This document shows, in pieces, positions 1 to 9,466 of a stretch of DNA of 64,000 bases. This DNA is from Bog-756 sp963710495 (GTDB taxonomy: Bacteria; Actinomycetota; Acidimicrobiia; Acidimicrobiales; RAAP-2). Below the pieces are notes generated by a model that did not search any database, was not told the origin of the DNA, and saw only the letters and a list, made by a program, of their open reading frames with translations. Positions within the stretch are counted from its first letter, which is position 1. Every line of letters begins with the position of its first letter. Position numbers and translations under genes: made by a program. The DNA is taken from assembly GCA_963710495.1 (NCBI GenBank), contig CAVQAI010000009.1, positions 496,001 to 560,000 on the forward strand. The letters are read 5' to 3'.

Positions 1-825
1 ACCGGATTTTCGGGGAAGGTGTTCTCCACCGCGTCCGATCCGGCGCTGGGACTGGCCGTGACCCGGGCCTGGAACGACTGGTTGCACGAGGCGTGGTGGC
101 AGCCCTATCCCGACCGGATCATCCCCTGCGGGATCACCTTCCTGGCCGATGCCGACAAGGGGGCCGCCGAGATCAGGCGCAACGCGGCGCGGGGGTTCCG
201 CTCGGTCACCCTGCCCGAGCGACCCCACCGGATCGGGCTCCCCAGCCTCTTCTCGGGGTTCTGGGAACCGATCATCGCGGCCTGCGCCGAGACCGGGACG
301 GTCATCTCGCTCCACGTCGGCTCGTCGGGGATGCCCGACATGCCCGATGACAGTCCCTTGGTGGCCCTGGGGGCAACGCTGTTCGGCCAACTGTCCCTCT
401 CGGCCTGCGCCGAATGGGTGTGGTCGGGACTGCCGGCGCGCTTCCCCGACCTCAAGATCGCCATGAGCGAAGGGGGCATCGGCTGGGTGGCGATGCTCCT
501 CGACCGGCTCGACAACGTCGTCGACCGGTCGGGCTACGGGCGCGACTTCGACGCCTCGGGGCTGCGACCGGCAGACGTGCTCCAGCGGAACTTCTGGTTC
601 TGCACCATCGACGACCCGTCGACCATCGACACCCGTCACCGGATCGGGATCGACCACATCATGGTGGAGGTCGACTACCCCCACGGTGACTCGACCTGGC
701 CCGACACGCAGCAGGTCATCGAGCGCGCCTGGGGCCACCTGCCCGTCGCTGAACTGCGGAAGCTGACCCACGAGAACGCCGCCGCCCTGTTCGGCTGGCC
801 TCTGCCCGACCACCGCCTGCCCTGA
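1..825 (+). CDS. Amidohydrolase-2 family protein, 5' truncated by window edge
   Basis: The frame is open from the first base, so the N-terminus, including the usual N-terminal metal-binding motif, lies upstream; the GTG at position 19 is probably internal. The visible 274 residues match the second half of a TIM-barrel metal-dependent hydrolase/decarboxylase (amidohydrolase-2 family): a conserved His in SLHVGSSG, a Trp/Ser-rich barrel strand SEGGIGW, and the C-terminal metal-site motif VDYPHGDSTWP followed by NAAALFGW. The family includes ACMSD-like decarboxylases and many enzymes of aromatic and terpenoid catabolism; the substrate here cannot be named. A related full-length but frameshifted copy lies at 22.5-24.0 kb. 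Confidence 0.85.
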   Translation, partial: TGFSGKVFSTASDPALGLAVTRAWNDWLHEAWWQPYPDRIIPCGITFLADADKGAAEIRRNAARGFRSVTLPERPHRIGLPSLFSGFWEPIIAACAETGTVISLHVGSSGMPDMPDDSPLVALGATLFGQLSLSACAEWVWSGLPARFPDLKIAMSEGGIGWVAMLLDRLDNVVDRSGYGRDFDASGLRPADVLQRNFWFCTIDDPSTIDTRHRIGIDHIMVEVDYPHGDSTWPDTQQVIERAWGHLPVAELRKLTHENAAALFGWPLPDHRLP

Positions 826-847
826 CCGGCGCCGGCCCTGACCGGCG
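820..847. repeat. 12-bp direct repeat overlapping the amidohydrolase stop
   Basis: CCCTGACCGGCG occurs at 820-831 and again at 836-847. The first copy contains the TGA stop of the upstream gene. It looks like a short tandem duplication at the 3' end and has no clear function. Confidence 0.5.
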
Positions 848-908
848 ACCAGCCCGGACCGGACCCCCCATCCGGCCCGGCTTGGTGGCCCGTCCGCCGC
901 TCTCCCGA

Positions 909-1874
909 TCACCCGGCGCGTAGTCGGACGTGGCTCACCCGGTGATCGGGACCCTTGTGGAGGATCACCGAGGCCCGGTCGCGGGTCGGCGCGATGTGCT
1001 CCCGCAGGTTCACCACGTTGATCCCCGACCAGGACTGTTCGGCCACGGCCGCCGCCTCCTCCTCGCTCAGGGAACAGAACCAGCCGAGGAACCCCGCCGT
1101 TCCCGCAGACCCCGCCCGATGGATGGCGAGAAGCCGCTCCCGGTGCCAACGGGCGATGTCGGGCTCGGCGGCATCGACATAGATCGAGCCGTCGAGGAAG
1201 TCCGACACCGAGGACCCGTCGCCACGCGGCCCACCCTCATCCGGACCGCCCTGGAGCACGTCGAGCCCTTCGACGATCAGCACGGTGGGCCGGGCAATGA
1301 CCTGGTGCCGGCCGGGCACGATGTCGTAGTCCCGGTGGGAATAGACGGGGACTTCGACTGTCGCCTGGCCCGCCCGGATGGCCGACAGGGCGGCGATCAG
1401 CCGCGGTCGGTCGGAGCTCTCGGGAAACCCCTTGCGCGCCATCAGGCCGCCCGCCGCCAGCCGGTCGTTGGAGAACAGAAACGAGTCGGTGGACAGGACC
1501 TCGACCGGTTGGAGGGCGGGCTGGCCCTCGAGCACCGCCCGGAGGTGGGCGGCCACCGTACTCTTCCCCACCGCCACGCTCCCGGTCACGCCGACGACGA
1601 AAGGGGCCGCAACCTCGGTGGCGGGGCCGACGGCCCGTTCCCCGATGGGTTCGTGGCGGCTCGCCGCCGCCACCGCCAACAACTGGCCGAGAGGCCGGTA
1701 CACCTCGTCCAACTCGTCGGCGCCCACCGGATCGGACCCGCCCGCCCGCACCGGTGAGAGGCCGGCATCCCGCCCCCGGGTCGGGCCGAACCGGCCCAAT
1801 GCGGCCCATTGGGCCCGGGTGTAGGTACGGAACCCGGCGGTGGTCAGGTCGTCCAGCGACGGGACGCAGCTCAC
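909..1874 (-). CDS. coaA: Type I pantothenate kinase CoaA
   Basis: Phosphorylates pantothenate with ATP, the first and rate-limiting step of coenzyme A synthesis in the cytoplasm. The 321-residue length is normal for the bacterial type I enzyme. Visible features are the N-terminal DEVYRPLGQLL segment, a P-loop GVTGSVAVGKST near residue 94, STDSFLF, VLIVEGLDVLQ (Walker-B-like) and the C-terminal WSGINVVNLREHI ... ILHKG signature. The GTG start at 1874 overlaps the stop of the upstream transporter gene by four bases (GTGA), so the two are almost certainly cotranscribed and translationally coupled. The link suggests the transporter is needed with CoA synthesis or is simply co-regulated housekeeping. 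Confidence 0.93.
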   Translation of the reverse strand: MSCVPSLDDLTTAGFRTYTRAQWAALGRFGPTRGRDAGLSPVRAGGSDPVGADELDEVYRPLGQLLAVAAASRHEPIGERAVGPATEVAAPFVVGVTGSVAVGKSTVAAHLRAVLEGQPALQPVEVLSTDSFLFSNDRLAAGGLMARKGFPESSDRPRLIAALSAIRAGQATVEVPVYSHRDYDIVPGRHQVIARPTVLIVEGLDVLQGGPDEGGPRGDGSSVSDFLDGSIYVDAAEPDIARWHRERLLAIHRAGSAGTAGFLGWFCSLSEEEAAAVAEQSWSGINVVNLREHIAPTRDRASVILHKGPDHRVSHVRLRAG

Positions 1875-2869
1875 TCCGTCGGCAGATGACCCGTCGGCAG
1901 GTGCTCGGTCACCTCGGGTGGGAGCCGTTCCAACAGATCCGGTGGCACCTGGTCCTGCACGGCCTCGACCAGCCGCTTGGAGCGCGAGCGGAGGGAGAGC
2001 ATCTCGGAGTACTGCTGCTCGTCGCCCTTCATGCCCGAGATGAGGGGTGATGCCGCGATCGAGGTGGCGCCGACGAACATGACGAGCAGGGAGACAGCCT
2101 CGAGCGGTCCGAAGATGCCGGCCGTGCGCAGGTTGTCACCGTAGAGCCCGAGGCCGATGGCGATGCTGGCCAAGGGGTCGACCAGTACCAGCGCCGTCTG
2201 GGAGGCGGCGATGGGCCCGGCGTGGAAGGCGTTTTGGGCCAGGAACAGCGAAGCCAGCCCGCACGCGGCCACGGCATAGGTCTCCCAATGGACGAACATG
2301 TGCGTCCAGTCCGATGCGATGTAGGCATCCATCTGCTTGATCAAGGCGGCCGTGAAGGCGAACCCGATGGCACCGGCTACGCCGAACATGGCCGCCCGCC
2401 ACCACCGGGGGCCGCGCATGGCGGCCAGCACCGCAATCAGCACCACGCCTCCGCAGACGCCCCCCGCCACGGCCCAGCCGAATCCGTTGGGCACCTCGTC
2501 ACCGCTGGTCGGCTGGGCGAAGACGAGGAACCCGGCCAGCCCGGCGGTGGCCAGCACGCAACCGATCCACTCGCGGGTCCCGATTCGGAACCGGAACCAG
2601 GTGGCCAGCAGGAGGACGAGGAACGGGAGCTCCAGCGTCAGGATGGGCTGGACCTGGCTCAGGTCGCCAAGGTGGAGGGCCACCGCCTGCATCAGGAAGG
2701 TGGCGATGATGAAGGCGAACCCGAGCAGCCATACCCCCCGCTTGACGGCGTGGGTCAGGAGGCTCAGTTTGAGGGTGGACTCGTCCGGCGCATCCTCCAC
2801 GCCCATGCGTTGGAGGATGCTGGCCAGGGCGTTGGAGAGCGCACTCGAAAGGGCGAGGATGTAGACCAT
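1871..2869 (-). CDS. DMT/EamA-like ten-helix membrane transporter
   Basis: A 332-residue integral membrane protein with about ten hydrophobic segments in two repeats, the first beginning at residue 3 (ILALSSALSNALASILQR), typical of the drug/metabolite transporter superfamily or the closely related magnesium-transporter NIPA-like group. The last 45 residues are hydrophilic and charged (SRSKRLVEA...), a cytoplasmic tail. It is the first gene of a two-gene operon with coaA, overlapping it by four bases. Substrate unknown; pantothenate is an attractive but unproven idea because of the neighbour. Confidence 0.8.
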   Translation of the reverse strand: MVYILALSSALSNALASILQRMGVEDAPDESTLKLSLLTHAVKRGVWLLGFAFIIATFLMQAVALHLGDLSQVQPILTLELPFLVLLLATWFRFRIGTREWIGCVLATAGLAGFLVFAQPTSGDEVPNGFGWAVAGGVCGGVVLIAVLAAMRGPRWWRAAMFGVAGAIGFAFTAALIKQMDAYIASDWTHMFVHWETYAVAACGLASLFLAQNAFHAGPIAASQTALVLVDPLASIAIGLGLYGDNLRTAGIFGPLEAVSLLVMFVGATSIAASPLISGMKGDEQQYSEMLSLRSRSKRLVEAVQDQVPPDLLERLPPEVTEHLPTGHLPTE

Positions 2870-3109
2870 TGACCTAAGGCGTGACCGATGACCTGATGTC
2901 CATCGGCGATCTCCTGACTGCCCCAGTTCTCCTGCTCACGTCGGCACGGCAAGCTCGGACAGGACCCGAGCCCGGCCGCCGGGGCCTCGGAGTCCGGACC
3001 GCATCGAACCGTCGCAGTCCAGACTCAAAGGTAGCGGGCAACGACCATGTCCGTGCCATGCCTGGACCAGGGGCCAATTGTGGCGGCTACCGGGCGGCGG
3101 TGGGCGACC

Positions 3110-4300
3110 TCAGCGGAGCGGCGGTGTTTCCCCCTTCTCTTCCTGGTGTTTCTGGATGGCCGACATCACGGCTGCGCCGGCCGCGCCGATGAACTCGGGG
3201 CGGTTGGCCGCGGCCCAGTCCCGGCTGGCGGTGAGGGACCGCGACGTCCCCTGGAACTCGGGGGCCACGTATCGTGCCACCAGCTCATAGGAGTGATCGG
3301 TGGCGGCCGTGTCGGCCCACTCGTGGCCCATCAGGAGGAAGGTCCCGAATCCACCGGACTGGGCGCGGAGCCGCTCCAGCTGGCTGACCGCGTCCTCCAC
3401 GGTCCCGATGACGGCGAAGCCGGAGGCGTTGAGGGCATCGACGAGCGTCTCGTGGTTGGCCGTGTCGGGGGCGAGCGGGAGGGCGGCCACCCGCTGGAAG
3501 TAGTCGACCCACTCGGCCAGGCCGAACTCCACGTCGGCCACGGCCTGCTCCCGGGTGTCGGCAATGTGCATCGGGCCGACCAGGCGCCATCTGCCCCGAT
3601 CGACCGTGGTGCCGAACTGGGCAGCCCGCTCCTCCATCACGTCCCAGTGGGTGCCGAGGACGTCGAACCCGCCCGCCGAGGTGGCCCCGATGGACAACAG
3701 GCTGCATCCGAACCGGCCCGCCGCCCGAGGCCCGGCCGGCGAGATCTGGGCCGCCACCGCCACCTCGGGAAAGGGGCGCTGGTACGGGCGCATCTGGAGG
3801 CGCGCCTGGACGAGCCGGAACCAGTCGGACTCGCGGTCCACCGGCCCGTCCCCGGCCAACAAGGCCAGCATGGCCTCGAGCGCCTCTTCCATCATGTCCC
3901 GTTGGCGGCCCGGATCGATCCCCATCATGAAAGCATCCGAGGGCAGGGCACCCGGGCCCACCCCGATCATCAACCGGCCGCGTGTCAGATGATCGAGCAA
4001 CACGAGCCGATCGGTCAGCATGAACGGATGGTGGTAGGGCAACGACGACACACCGGTGCCCAGCCGGATGTGGGTGGTCCGCTGGGCGGCGGCGGCAATG
4101 AAGACTTCGGGCGAGGGGATGATCTCGTAGCCGGCTGAGTGGTGCTCGCCGAACCACGCCTCGTCGAAGCCGAGCCGGTCGAGGTGCTCGATCAGCTGGA
4201 GATCGCGCTCCAGGGCCAAGGTCGGGTTCTGGCCCACGGGATGGAACGGCGCCAGGAAGATGCCGAGTTTCAAGTGGTCCGGGGCATCCAGGGTCGGCAT
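3110..4300 (-). CDS. LLM-class flavin-dependent oxidoreductase (luciferase-like)
   Basis: A 396-residue member of the bacterial luciferase-like monooxygenase superfamily, TIM-barrel enzymes that use FMN or F420. The start is KLGIFLAPFHPVGQNP, followed by EHLDRLGFDEAWFGEHHSAG (the typical GEHH strand) and RLGTGVSSLPYHHPF. Length and the HEW/ATDHSYEL C-terminal region resemble the longer alkanal-monooxygenase-like actinobacterial enzymes. It lies 63 bp downstream of a Zn-alcohol dehydrogenase on the same strand, suggesting joint oxidation of an alcohol/aldehyde-type substrate. Cofactor and substrate are not determined by the sequence. Confidence 0.88.
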   Translation of the reverse strand: MPTLDAPDHLKLGIFLAPFHPVGQNPTLALERDLQLIEHLDRLGFDEAWFGEHHSAGYEIIPSPEVFIAAAAQRTTHIRLGTGVSSLPYHHPFMLTDRLVLLDHLTRGRLMIGVGPGALPSDAFMMGIDPGRQRDMMEEALEAMLALLAGDGPVDRESDWFRLVQARLQMRPYQRPFPEVAVAAQISPAGPRAAGRFGCSLLSIGATSAGGFDVLGTHWDVMEERAAQFGTTVDRGRWRLVGPMHIADTREQAVADVEFGLAEWVDYFQRVAALPLAPDTANHETLVDALNASGFAVIGTVEDAVSQLERLRAQSGGFGTFLLMGHEWADTAATDHSYELVARYVAPEFQGTSRSLTASRDWAAANRPEFIGAAGAAVMSAIQKHQEEKGETPPLR

Positions 4301-4363
4301 ACGGATCGGGTCCCTCTCTCCTTCGCAGCCTGGCCAGATGCCATGGCGGGTTCTGACTGTGGG

Positions 4364-5431
4364 TCAGGGCGTGACCAAGATCTTGCCGTGCTCGCCCGGC
4401 GTCCGCAGCCGGTCGAAGGCACCCGGGGCCTCGGTCAGCGGCACCGAGGAGGTGACCAGGAGGTCTGCCCCCGGGACCCCGTCGGCCAGATGGTTGAGGG
4501 TGGCGGCGAACTCGCCGGGCGAATAGCCGAACGAGAATCGCAGCTCGATCTCCTTGGTCACCGCCACGAAGGGCTCGATGACATCCCGGTTCAGGCACAC
4601 CCCGACCACCACCACACGGCTGCTCGGTGGAGCGTCGGCGATCAGTGATTGCAACATGCCGGGCACCCCCACCGCCTCGAAGATGACCGGCCTGAGGGAC
4701 GAGCCACCGAGGAACGCGGTTGCCGCCCGTTCGAGGATGGAGGCGGGCACCCCGAGCTCGCGCCAGCGGTCGTGCGGCGAGTGTTCGGCCGGGTCGATGA
4801 CCTCATCGGCCCCGAGGCCTTCGGCCAGCCTCCGGCGGGTGGGTGAGAAGTCGGTGGCGAGCACCGGACCCTGGCCCCGGGCCTTCAAGGCGGCGATGAC
4901 GGCCAGCCCGACCGGGCCGCACCCGACCACCAGGCTGGGCTGGCCCGCCTCGAGCCCGGCCAGGCCCACGGCGTGCTCGCCGACGGCCAGGGGCTCGGTC
5001 AGCGCGGCCAGTTCGGTCGGGAGGGTGTCCGGCACCGGAAGGAGCAGGGCCTCCTGCAGCGTGAAACACTCGGCCAGCGCCCCCGGATAGGCGTTCGAGT
5101 AGCCGATCTGCTCGATGCCGTCGGGGCTCATGATGACCGGGACCGAGCAGACCCGGGTGCCGGGGGGGAGCGTCCTCGACGCATCGGGTCCGTAGTCGAC
5201 CACCTCGGCACAGAACTCGTGCCCGAAGACGATGTCGGCCATGGGGTCGAGCGCGGGGATGCCGACCTGTCGCATCAATCCGGCAAAGCGGTCGACGTCA
5301 TCGAGGACATGGAGGTCCGAGCCACAGATCCCGGCGGCCAGCGATCGGACCAGCACATGGCCGACACCCGGCGTCGGGTCGTCGACCTGGTCGACGATCA
5401 GGCGCCCGCCCCGGGTCACTGCCGCATGCAT
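4364..5431 (-). CDS. Zinc-binding medium-chain alcohol dehydrogenase
   Basis: A 355-residue MDR-superfamily dehydrogenase. The catalytic zinc site is visible as GICGSDLHVLDD and GHEFCAEVVDYG, and the Rossmann nucleotide site as VVGCGPVGLAVIAAL. The four-cysteine structural-zinc lobe is absent: the segment after TRVCSVPVI carries no C-x2-C-x2-C pattern, unlike the alcohol dehydrogenases at 27.2 and 33.3 kb. It is the first gene of a pair with the downstream LLM oxidoreductase. Likely NAD(P)-dependent oxidation of an alcohol; substrate unknown. Confidence 0.88.
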   Translation of the reverse strand: MHAAVTRGGRLIVDQVDDPTPGVGHVLVRSLAAGICGSDLHVLDDVDRFAGLMRQVGIPALDPMADIVFGHEFCAEVVDYGPDASRTLPPGTRVCSVPVIMSPDGIEQIGYSNAYPGALAECFTLQEALLLPVPDTLPTELAALTEPLAVGEHAVGLAGLEAGQPSLVVGCGPVGLAVIAALKARGQGPVLATDFSPTRRRLAEGLGADEVIDPAEHSPHDRWRELGVPASILERAATAFLGGSSLRPVIFEAVGVPGMLQSLIADAPPSSRVVVVGVCLNRDVIEPFVAVTKEIELRFSFGYSPGEFAATLNHLADGVPGADLLVTSSVPLTEAPGAFDRLRTPGEHGKILVTP

Positions 5432-5648
5432 CGGTCTCCCCCAACCGCCCGGGCCTGTGCCCGGGTCATCGTCCCGTCAGTCTCACACGTCCGGTGGCCT
5501 CGGGGCCCGGCCGCGGCCCACCTCCCGCCGGCGGCTCGCCGGGAGGCCCACGACGGCGGTGCCCGAAGGCAGCACTCGAAATACCGCGTGACGGTGCCGC
5601 TCGAAGGCGGCGCTTGAAGGTCTTTGGGGAAACGACCATGGTGTAGCG

Positions 5649-6641
5649 ATGCCCGTGCTCGACCCCCGTCACGACTTGGCCCACCCGGTGGAAGGCGATT
5701 CCGCCTGGAGCGAGTCCTACTACTTCAATGCCTTCGATCCCGGAACCGACTCCGGCTTCTTCACCCGCATCGGGGTTCGGCCCAACGAAGGAACCATGGA
5801 CGTGTCCCTGTCGGTCTGGTTGCCCGGCGGTGACCTGGCCGAGTACCGGGAGGTCCGGGCCCAGAGCGAGATGGTCGACTCGCTGCTCGACGTGGGTGAG
5901 GTGCGGTACGAGATGCTCGAACCGCTCCGGAGCTGGCGGATCACGGCGCAGGCGGTGGCACCGGCTCGCCCCTGCCGCGGGGGAGGGACGGACCGGGACG
6001 TCGACCTCGCCCTCGACGTCCGGTTCGACGCCCTCACCCCGGGGATCGGCACCGACGGCCAGTCTCGGGGGAGCCGCTCGGCCGAGGCGGCGGCGGCCGC
6101 CACGGCGGTCGGCAAGGGCCACCTCGAACAGGCCGGCCGCTGGACCGGTTGGATGGAGGTGGACGGTCGCCGGCACCACTGGGACGACGCGCTCGGCAAC
6201 CGCGATCGGTCGTGGGGTCCCCGGCGGTGGGGCTCGCCGCGCATGTGGCGGTGGTTCAGCATCAACATCGGCGAGTCGACCCATCTGGGCGGGATCCGGC
6301 TCGGTACGGACGCCGGTGACCTCCATCGCGGGTGGGTCTGGGCCGGGGAGCGAGCGACGAGCATCGCCGAGTGGCGCCTGCACACCGAGTTGGCCGAGGA
6401 CTCGATCACCCAGCGCGTGGTGCACCTGGAGGTGGCCGACAAGGCGGGTGCTACCCATGTGCTCCGGGGCGACGTGGAGCGGGTGGCCGACATCGGGCGG
6501 CTGGGCAGCACGCTGGTCAACGAAGGACTCACCCGATGGACCTACCTCCGGGGCCCGGGCGAGGCCGGAGTCGGGTACGGCATCAGTGAGTACCTCCACC
6601 AGCTGGACGCGACCGGCAAGCCCGTCGTCGTCGTCGAGTAG
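5649..6641 (+). CDS. DUF7064/DUF7065-like hypothetical protein
   Basis: A 330-residue soluble protein without signal peptide or membrane segments. Its composition (SESYYFNAFDPGTDSGFFT near the N-terminus; HWDDALGNRDRSWGPRRW in the middle) resembles the actinobacterial beta-rich proteins placed in DUF7064/DUF7065, often found beside lipid or steroid degradation genes; that assignment is from memory and moderate. Its TAG stop shares one base with the GTG of the next gene (TAGTG), so translation of the two is coupled and they probably act together. Confidence 0.7.
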   Translation: MPVLDPRHDLAHPVEGDSAWSESYYFNAFDPGTDSGFFTRIGVRPNEGTMDVSLSVWLPGGDLAEYREVRAQSEMVDSLLDVGEVRYEMLEPLRSWRITAQAVAPARPCRGGGTDRDVDLALDVRFDALTPGIGTDGQSRGSRSAEAAAAATAVGKGHLEQAGRWTGWMEVDGRRHHWDDALGNRDRSWGPRRWGSPRMWRWFSINIGESTHLGGIRLGTDAGDLHRGWVWAGERATSIAEWRLHTELAEDSITQRVVHLEVADKAGATHVLRGDVERVADIGRLGSTLVNEGLTRWTYLRGPGEAGVGYGISEYLHQLDATGKPVVVVE

Positions 6642-7993
6642 TGGAAGCCGGTCCGGCCGACGAGACCGTCACCCGGTTGGGTCGGGCGCTGGGCGGCACG
6701 GCGTCGGATCTCCGGCGCCTGTCCGGGGGGGCGTCCCGGACGACCAGCTCGTTCGAGCTCCGCGACCGGCACGGGACGACGCGGTCGCTGATCCTCCAAC
6801 AGGACCGGGCGTCCATTCCCGGACAGGCCGACCGGGTCGAGGTGGAGGCCGACCTGTTGGCCGCGGCCGGCGCCGCCGGCGTGCCGGTGCCCGAGGTGGT
6901 GGCGGCCGGGGCGGCCGGCGGGCTCCCGGCCGGGTGGTTGGTGGTCGAGCGGATCGAGGGTGAGTCGATCCCCCGACGGATCCTCCGCGACCCCGAATGG
7001 ACCGGGGCCCGCTCAAGATTGGCCGACGAGTGCGGCCGGGCCCTCGCCGCCATCCATGCCATCGACCCCTCGACCGTCGACGGCCTGCCCCCGGGCGATC
7101 CCCTCGACGATCCCGGCGCCATCCTCGATGCCCAGGGCGAGGTCCGACCCGCGCTCGAGCTCGGCGTGCGTTGGCTCGAGGCCCACCGCCCGCCACCGCG
7201 CCGGTTGACCACCGTGCACGGCGACTTCCGTCTGGGCAACCTGCTGATCGGCGACTCGGGGCTCGAGGCCGTGTTGGACTGGGAGCTGGCCCATACCGGC
7301 CAGGCGGCGGAGGACATCGGATGGCTGTGCGCACCCGCCTGGCGGTTCGGCGGACCGGGCCGGGTGGGGGGATTTGGTGACCTCGAGACGTTGCTCGATG
7401 CCTACACCGCCGCCGGCGGCGAACGCCCGGACGAGGCCAGCGTGCACTGGTGGGAGGTCTACGCCACCATCAAGTGGGCGGTCATCTGCACCCTGCAGGC
7501 CTCGGCCCACCTGAGTGGGCGCACCCGCTCCCTCGAGCTGGCCGCCATCGGCCGGCGGGTCTGCGAGAGCGAATGGGACCTGTTCACCCTCCTCGGGGTG
7601 GCACCCGACGCCGGAGAACCCCTTCCCGAGGCCGCGGCCGCCACCCGGATGCCCGTCCCCCCCTTCGGACGCCCGACCCTCGAGGAGCTCCTCGAGGCGC
7701 TCGGTGAGCACCTGACCCGGTCGGCGGCCGCACAGCCCGACGGCGCGGCGCGCTTCGAAGCCCGGATCGCCGCCAACGTGGTCGCCACCGTCTCGCGGCA
7801 GATCCAGCTCGGCCCGGCCGTCGCCGACGCCCACCGGCGGCGGCTGGCTCGACTGGGCGTCGAGGACGATACGGCCCTGGTGTCGGCCATCCGGCACGGG
7901 GTCTTCGACGGGGACTGGGTCGGCCTGGGCTCCCAACTGGCCGCCTCGGCCCGCGACCAACTGCTGGTGGCCAACCCCGCCCACCTCGGCTGA
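6641..7993 (+). CDS. Phosphotransferase-family protein with C-terminal DUF6285
   Basis: 450 residues. Residues 1-330 are an aminoglycoside-phosphotransferase/ACAD10-like kinase fold: SGGASRTTSSFEL (nucleotide loop), VHGDFRLGNLL (catalytic HGD) and AVLDWELAHTG (metal-binding DWE). Residues about 345-450 (RPTLEELLEALGEHL ... ARIAANVVATVSRQ) match DUF6285, a helical domain commonly fused or adjacent to such kinases in fatty-acid catabolic loci. Human ACAD10/11 kinases phosphorylate 4-hydroxyacyl-CoAs, so a role in hydroxy-acid catabolism is plausible but inferred. The GTG start overlaps the upstream stop by one base. Confidence 0.82.
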   Translation: MEAGPADETVTRLGRALGGTASDLRRLSGGASRTTSSFELRDRHGTTRSLILQQDRASIPGQADRVEVEADLLAAAGAAGVPVPEVVAAGAAGGLPAGWLVVERIEGESIPRRILRDPEWTGARSRLADECGRALAAIHAIDPSTVDGLPPGDPLDDPGAILDAQGEVRPALELGVRWLEAHRPPPRRLTTVHGDFRLGNLLIGDSGLEAVLDWELAHTGQAAEDIGWLCAPAWRFGGPGRVGGFGDLETLLDAYTAAGGERPDEASVHWWEVYATIKWAVICTLQASAHLSGRTRSLELAAIGRRVCESEWDLFTLLGVAPDAGEPLPEAAAATRMPVPPFGRPTLEELLEALGEHLTRSAAAQPDGAARFEARIAANVVATVSRQIQLGPAVADAHRRRLARLGVEDDTALVSAIRHGVFDGDWVGLGSQLAASARDQLLVANPAHLG

Positions 7994-8022
7994 GCGCCAG
8001 GCCGGGCGCCGGGAGCGGGCGG

Positions 8023-9402
8023 TTACCTCTTGGTCACGTAGGCCGGCGGTGGGATGGTCCCCGGGCCGGTGCTCTGGCAGCCGTTGTCGCTGGTCGGGTC
8101 GATGGGCGGGGCCAGTGCCGGCGGGGTCCGGAAGGCGGGCGGGTTGACCAGGTCGACGCAGTCGAGCAGGTCGTCGGCGAAGGCGTCACGGCGGGTCAGC
8201 GCCGGCAGGTTCCACTTGGTCTCGACCAGCTTCAGGACGGAGGTGTGGTCGTGCACCACGTGGGACACGTAGTCGGGCCGGGCGAAGGGTGACACCACCC
8301 CGGAGGGCACCCGGAAGCCGTAGCGGCCGAAGGAGCCGGGTCGGTCGGTGGATGCGAGCTTCGGGGGGACCAGGTCCGGCCTCGGCGCGAAGGGGGGCGG
8401 GACATGGTCGTAATAACCGCCACCCTCGTCGTAGGTCCAGACCAACAACGTGCTCGCCCACTGCGGGGAGGTCATGACGGCGTTGACGACCTGGGACAGG
8501 AACTGGTCCCCGAATTGGACGTCCTGGGGGTTCTCCTCCGAGGACGTCCCGAAGTTGGGGTCGACCAGACTGAAGGCAGGAAGCGTCCCGGCCGCGGCGT
8601 CGGTGAAGAACTGGCCGATGTGGACCAGCTTCGACGTGACGGCAGGCTCGCTCACCAGGTACGTCCAGATCAACGAGGACGGGTTGTCGTTGTAGTAGTT
8701 GTGCCACGGGATGCCGTGGGCGTTGAGCGCTTCGAAGATGGTCCCGTTGGGGGGGCGGTCGAAGTTCAAGGTGTCGTCGATCTGGCCCAGCGAGGTGCCT
8801 CCCATGAGATAGCGCCGGTTGGGGAAGGTCTGGGCCATGACCGACGAGAAGTAGCGGTCGCACACCGGGAAGGTGGCAGCCAACGAGTTCACGAAGGGCA
8901 TGGTCGTCTTGTCGTAGTAGCCCATGGAGACCGGACCGCTCTGGCTCTTCACGAACCCGGTCATCCGCCCCCACTCATAGGAGACGTGACCGGCGTCCCA
9001 CGTGTTGAAGGGGTGGGCCGGCACCTGGCAGGGGGTGGGCATGGGGAACGCCCTCACCTGTGCGTCCCGGAACGGCGGCGCGAACGTCGACGTGAGCGGC
9101 CACGGGTTGGTGGCGGTGGGCCGGCCGTCGGCGCCGATGGCGAACCCGTCACCGCGGCCCAGCATCCCGAGGACGCTGTCGTAGGTGTGATTCTCCATCA
9201 TCACCACGATGATGGCCGTGATCTCGGGAAGCTGGTCGCTCCCGGGCGGGGCCGCCGGGTTGGGCAGGGAGCCTGGGCCCCGCAACTTGGCGCGTGAGCG
9301 CACCGCGGCTCCGGCCGGTCCCGCCCCGAGACCCCAGGCGGCCGCCCCGGCCAGCGCGCCGCCGAGCACGGCCCGGCGCGACAGGTGCGCTGAATCGCCC
9401 AT
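8023..9402 (-). CDS. Tat-exported phosphoesterase (phospholipase C/acid phosphatase family)
   Basis: About 459 residues from the ATG at 9402, chosen because it places the twin-arginine signal (LSRRAVLGGALAGAAAW) at the very N-terminus and follows a G-rich ribosome-binding region; the frame is open 19 codons further upstream. The mature part carries VVMMENHTYDSVLGML, the metal-site strand of PF04185 phosphoesterases, FPVCDRYFSSVMAQTFPNR, and WTYDEGGGYYDHVPPP near the C-terminal third. Expected to hydrolyse phosphate esters or phospholipids outside the membrane. It stands alone, convergent with the phosphotransferase gene. Confidence 0.87.
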   Translation of the reverse strand: MGDSAHLSRRAVLGGALAGAAAWGLGAGPAGAAVRSRAKLRGPGSLPNPAAPPGSDQLPEITAIIVVMMENHTYDSVLGMLGRGDGFAIGADGRPTATNPWPLTSTFAPPFRDAQVRAFPMPTPCQVPAHPFNTWDAGHVSYEWGRMTGFVKSQSGPVSMGYYDKTTMPFVNSLAATFPVCDRYFSSVMAQTFPNRRYLMGGTSLGQIDDTLNFDRPPNGTIFEALNAHGIPWHNYYNDNPSSLIWTYLVSEPAVTSKLVHIGQFFTDAAAGTLPAFSLVDPNFGTSSEENPQDVQFGDQFLSQVVNAVMTSPQWASTLLVWTYDEGGGYYDHVPPPFAPRPDLVPPKLASTDRPGSFGRYGFRVPSGVVSPFARPDYVSHVVHDHTSVLKLVETKWNLPALTRRDAFADDLLDCVDLVNPPAFRTPPALAPPIDPTSDNGCQSTGPGTIPPPAYVTKR

Positions 9403-9466
9403 CCCCCGGGACCCTACCAGCGGGCCGGCGATGTGGCCCGACCGTGACGATCCCGCCACCTGGGCG

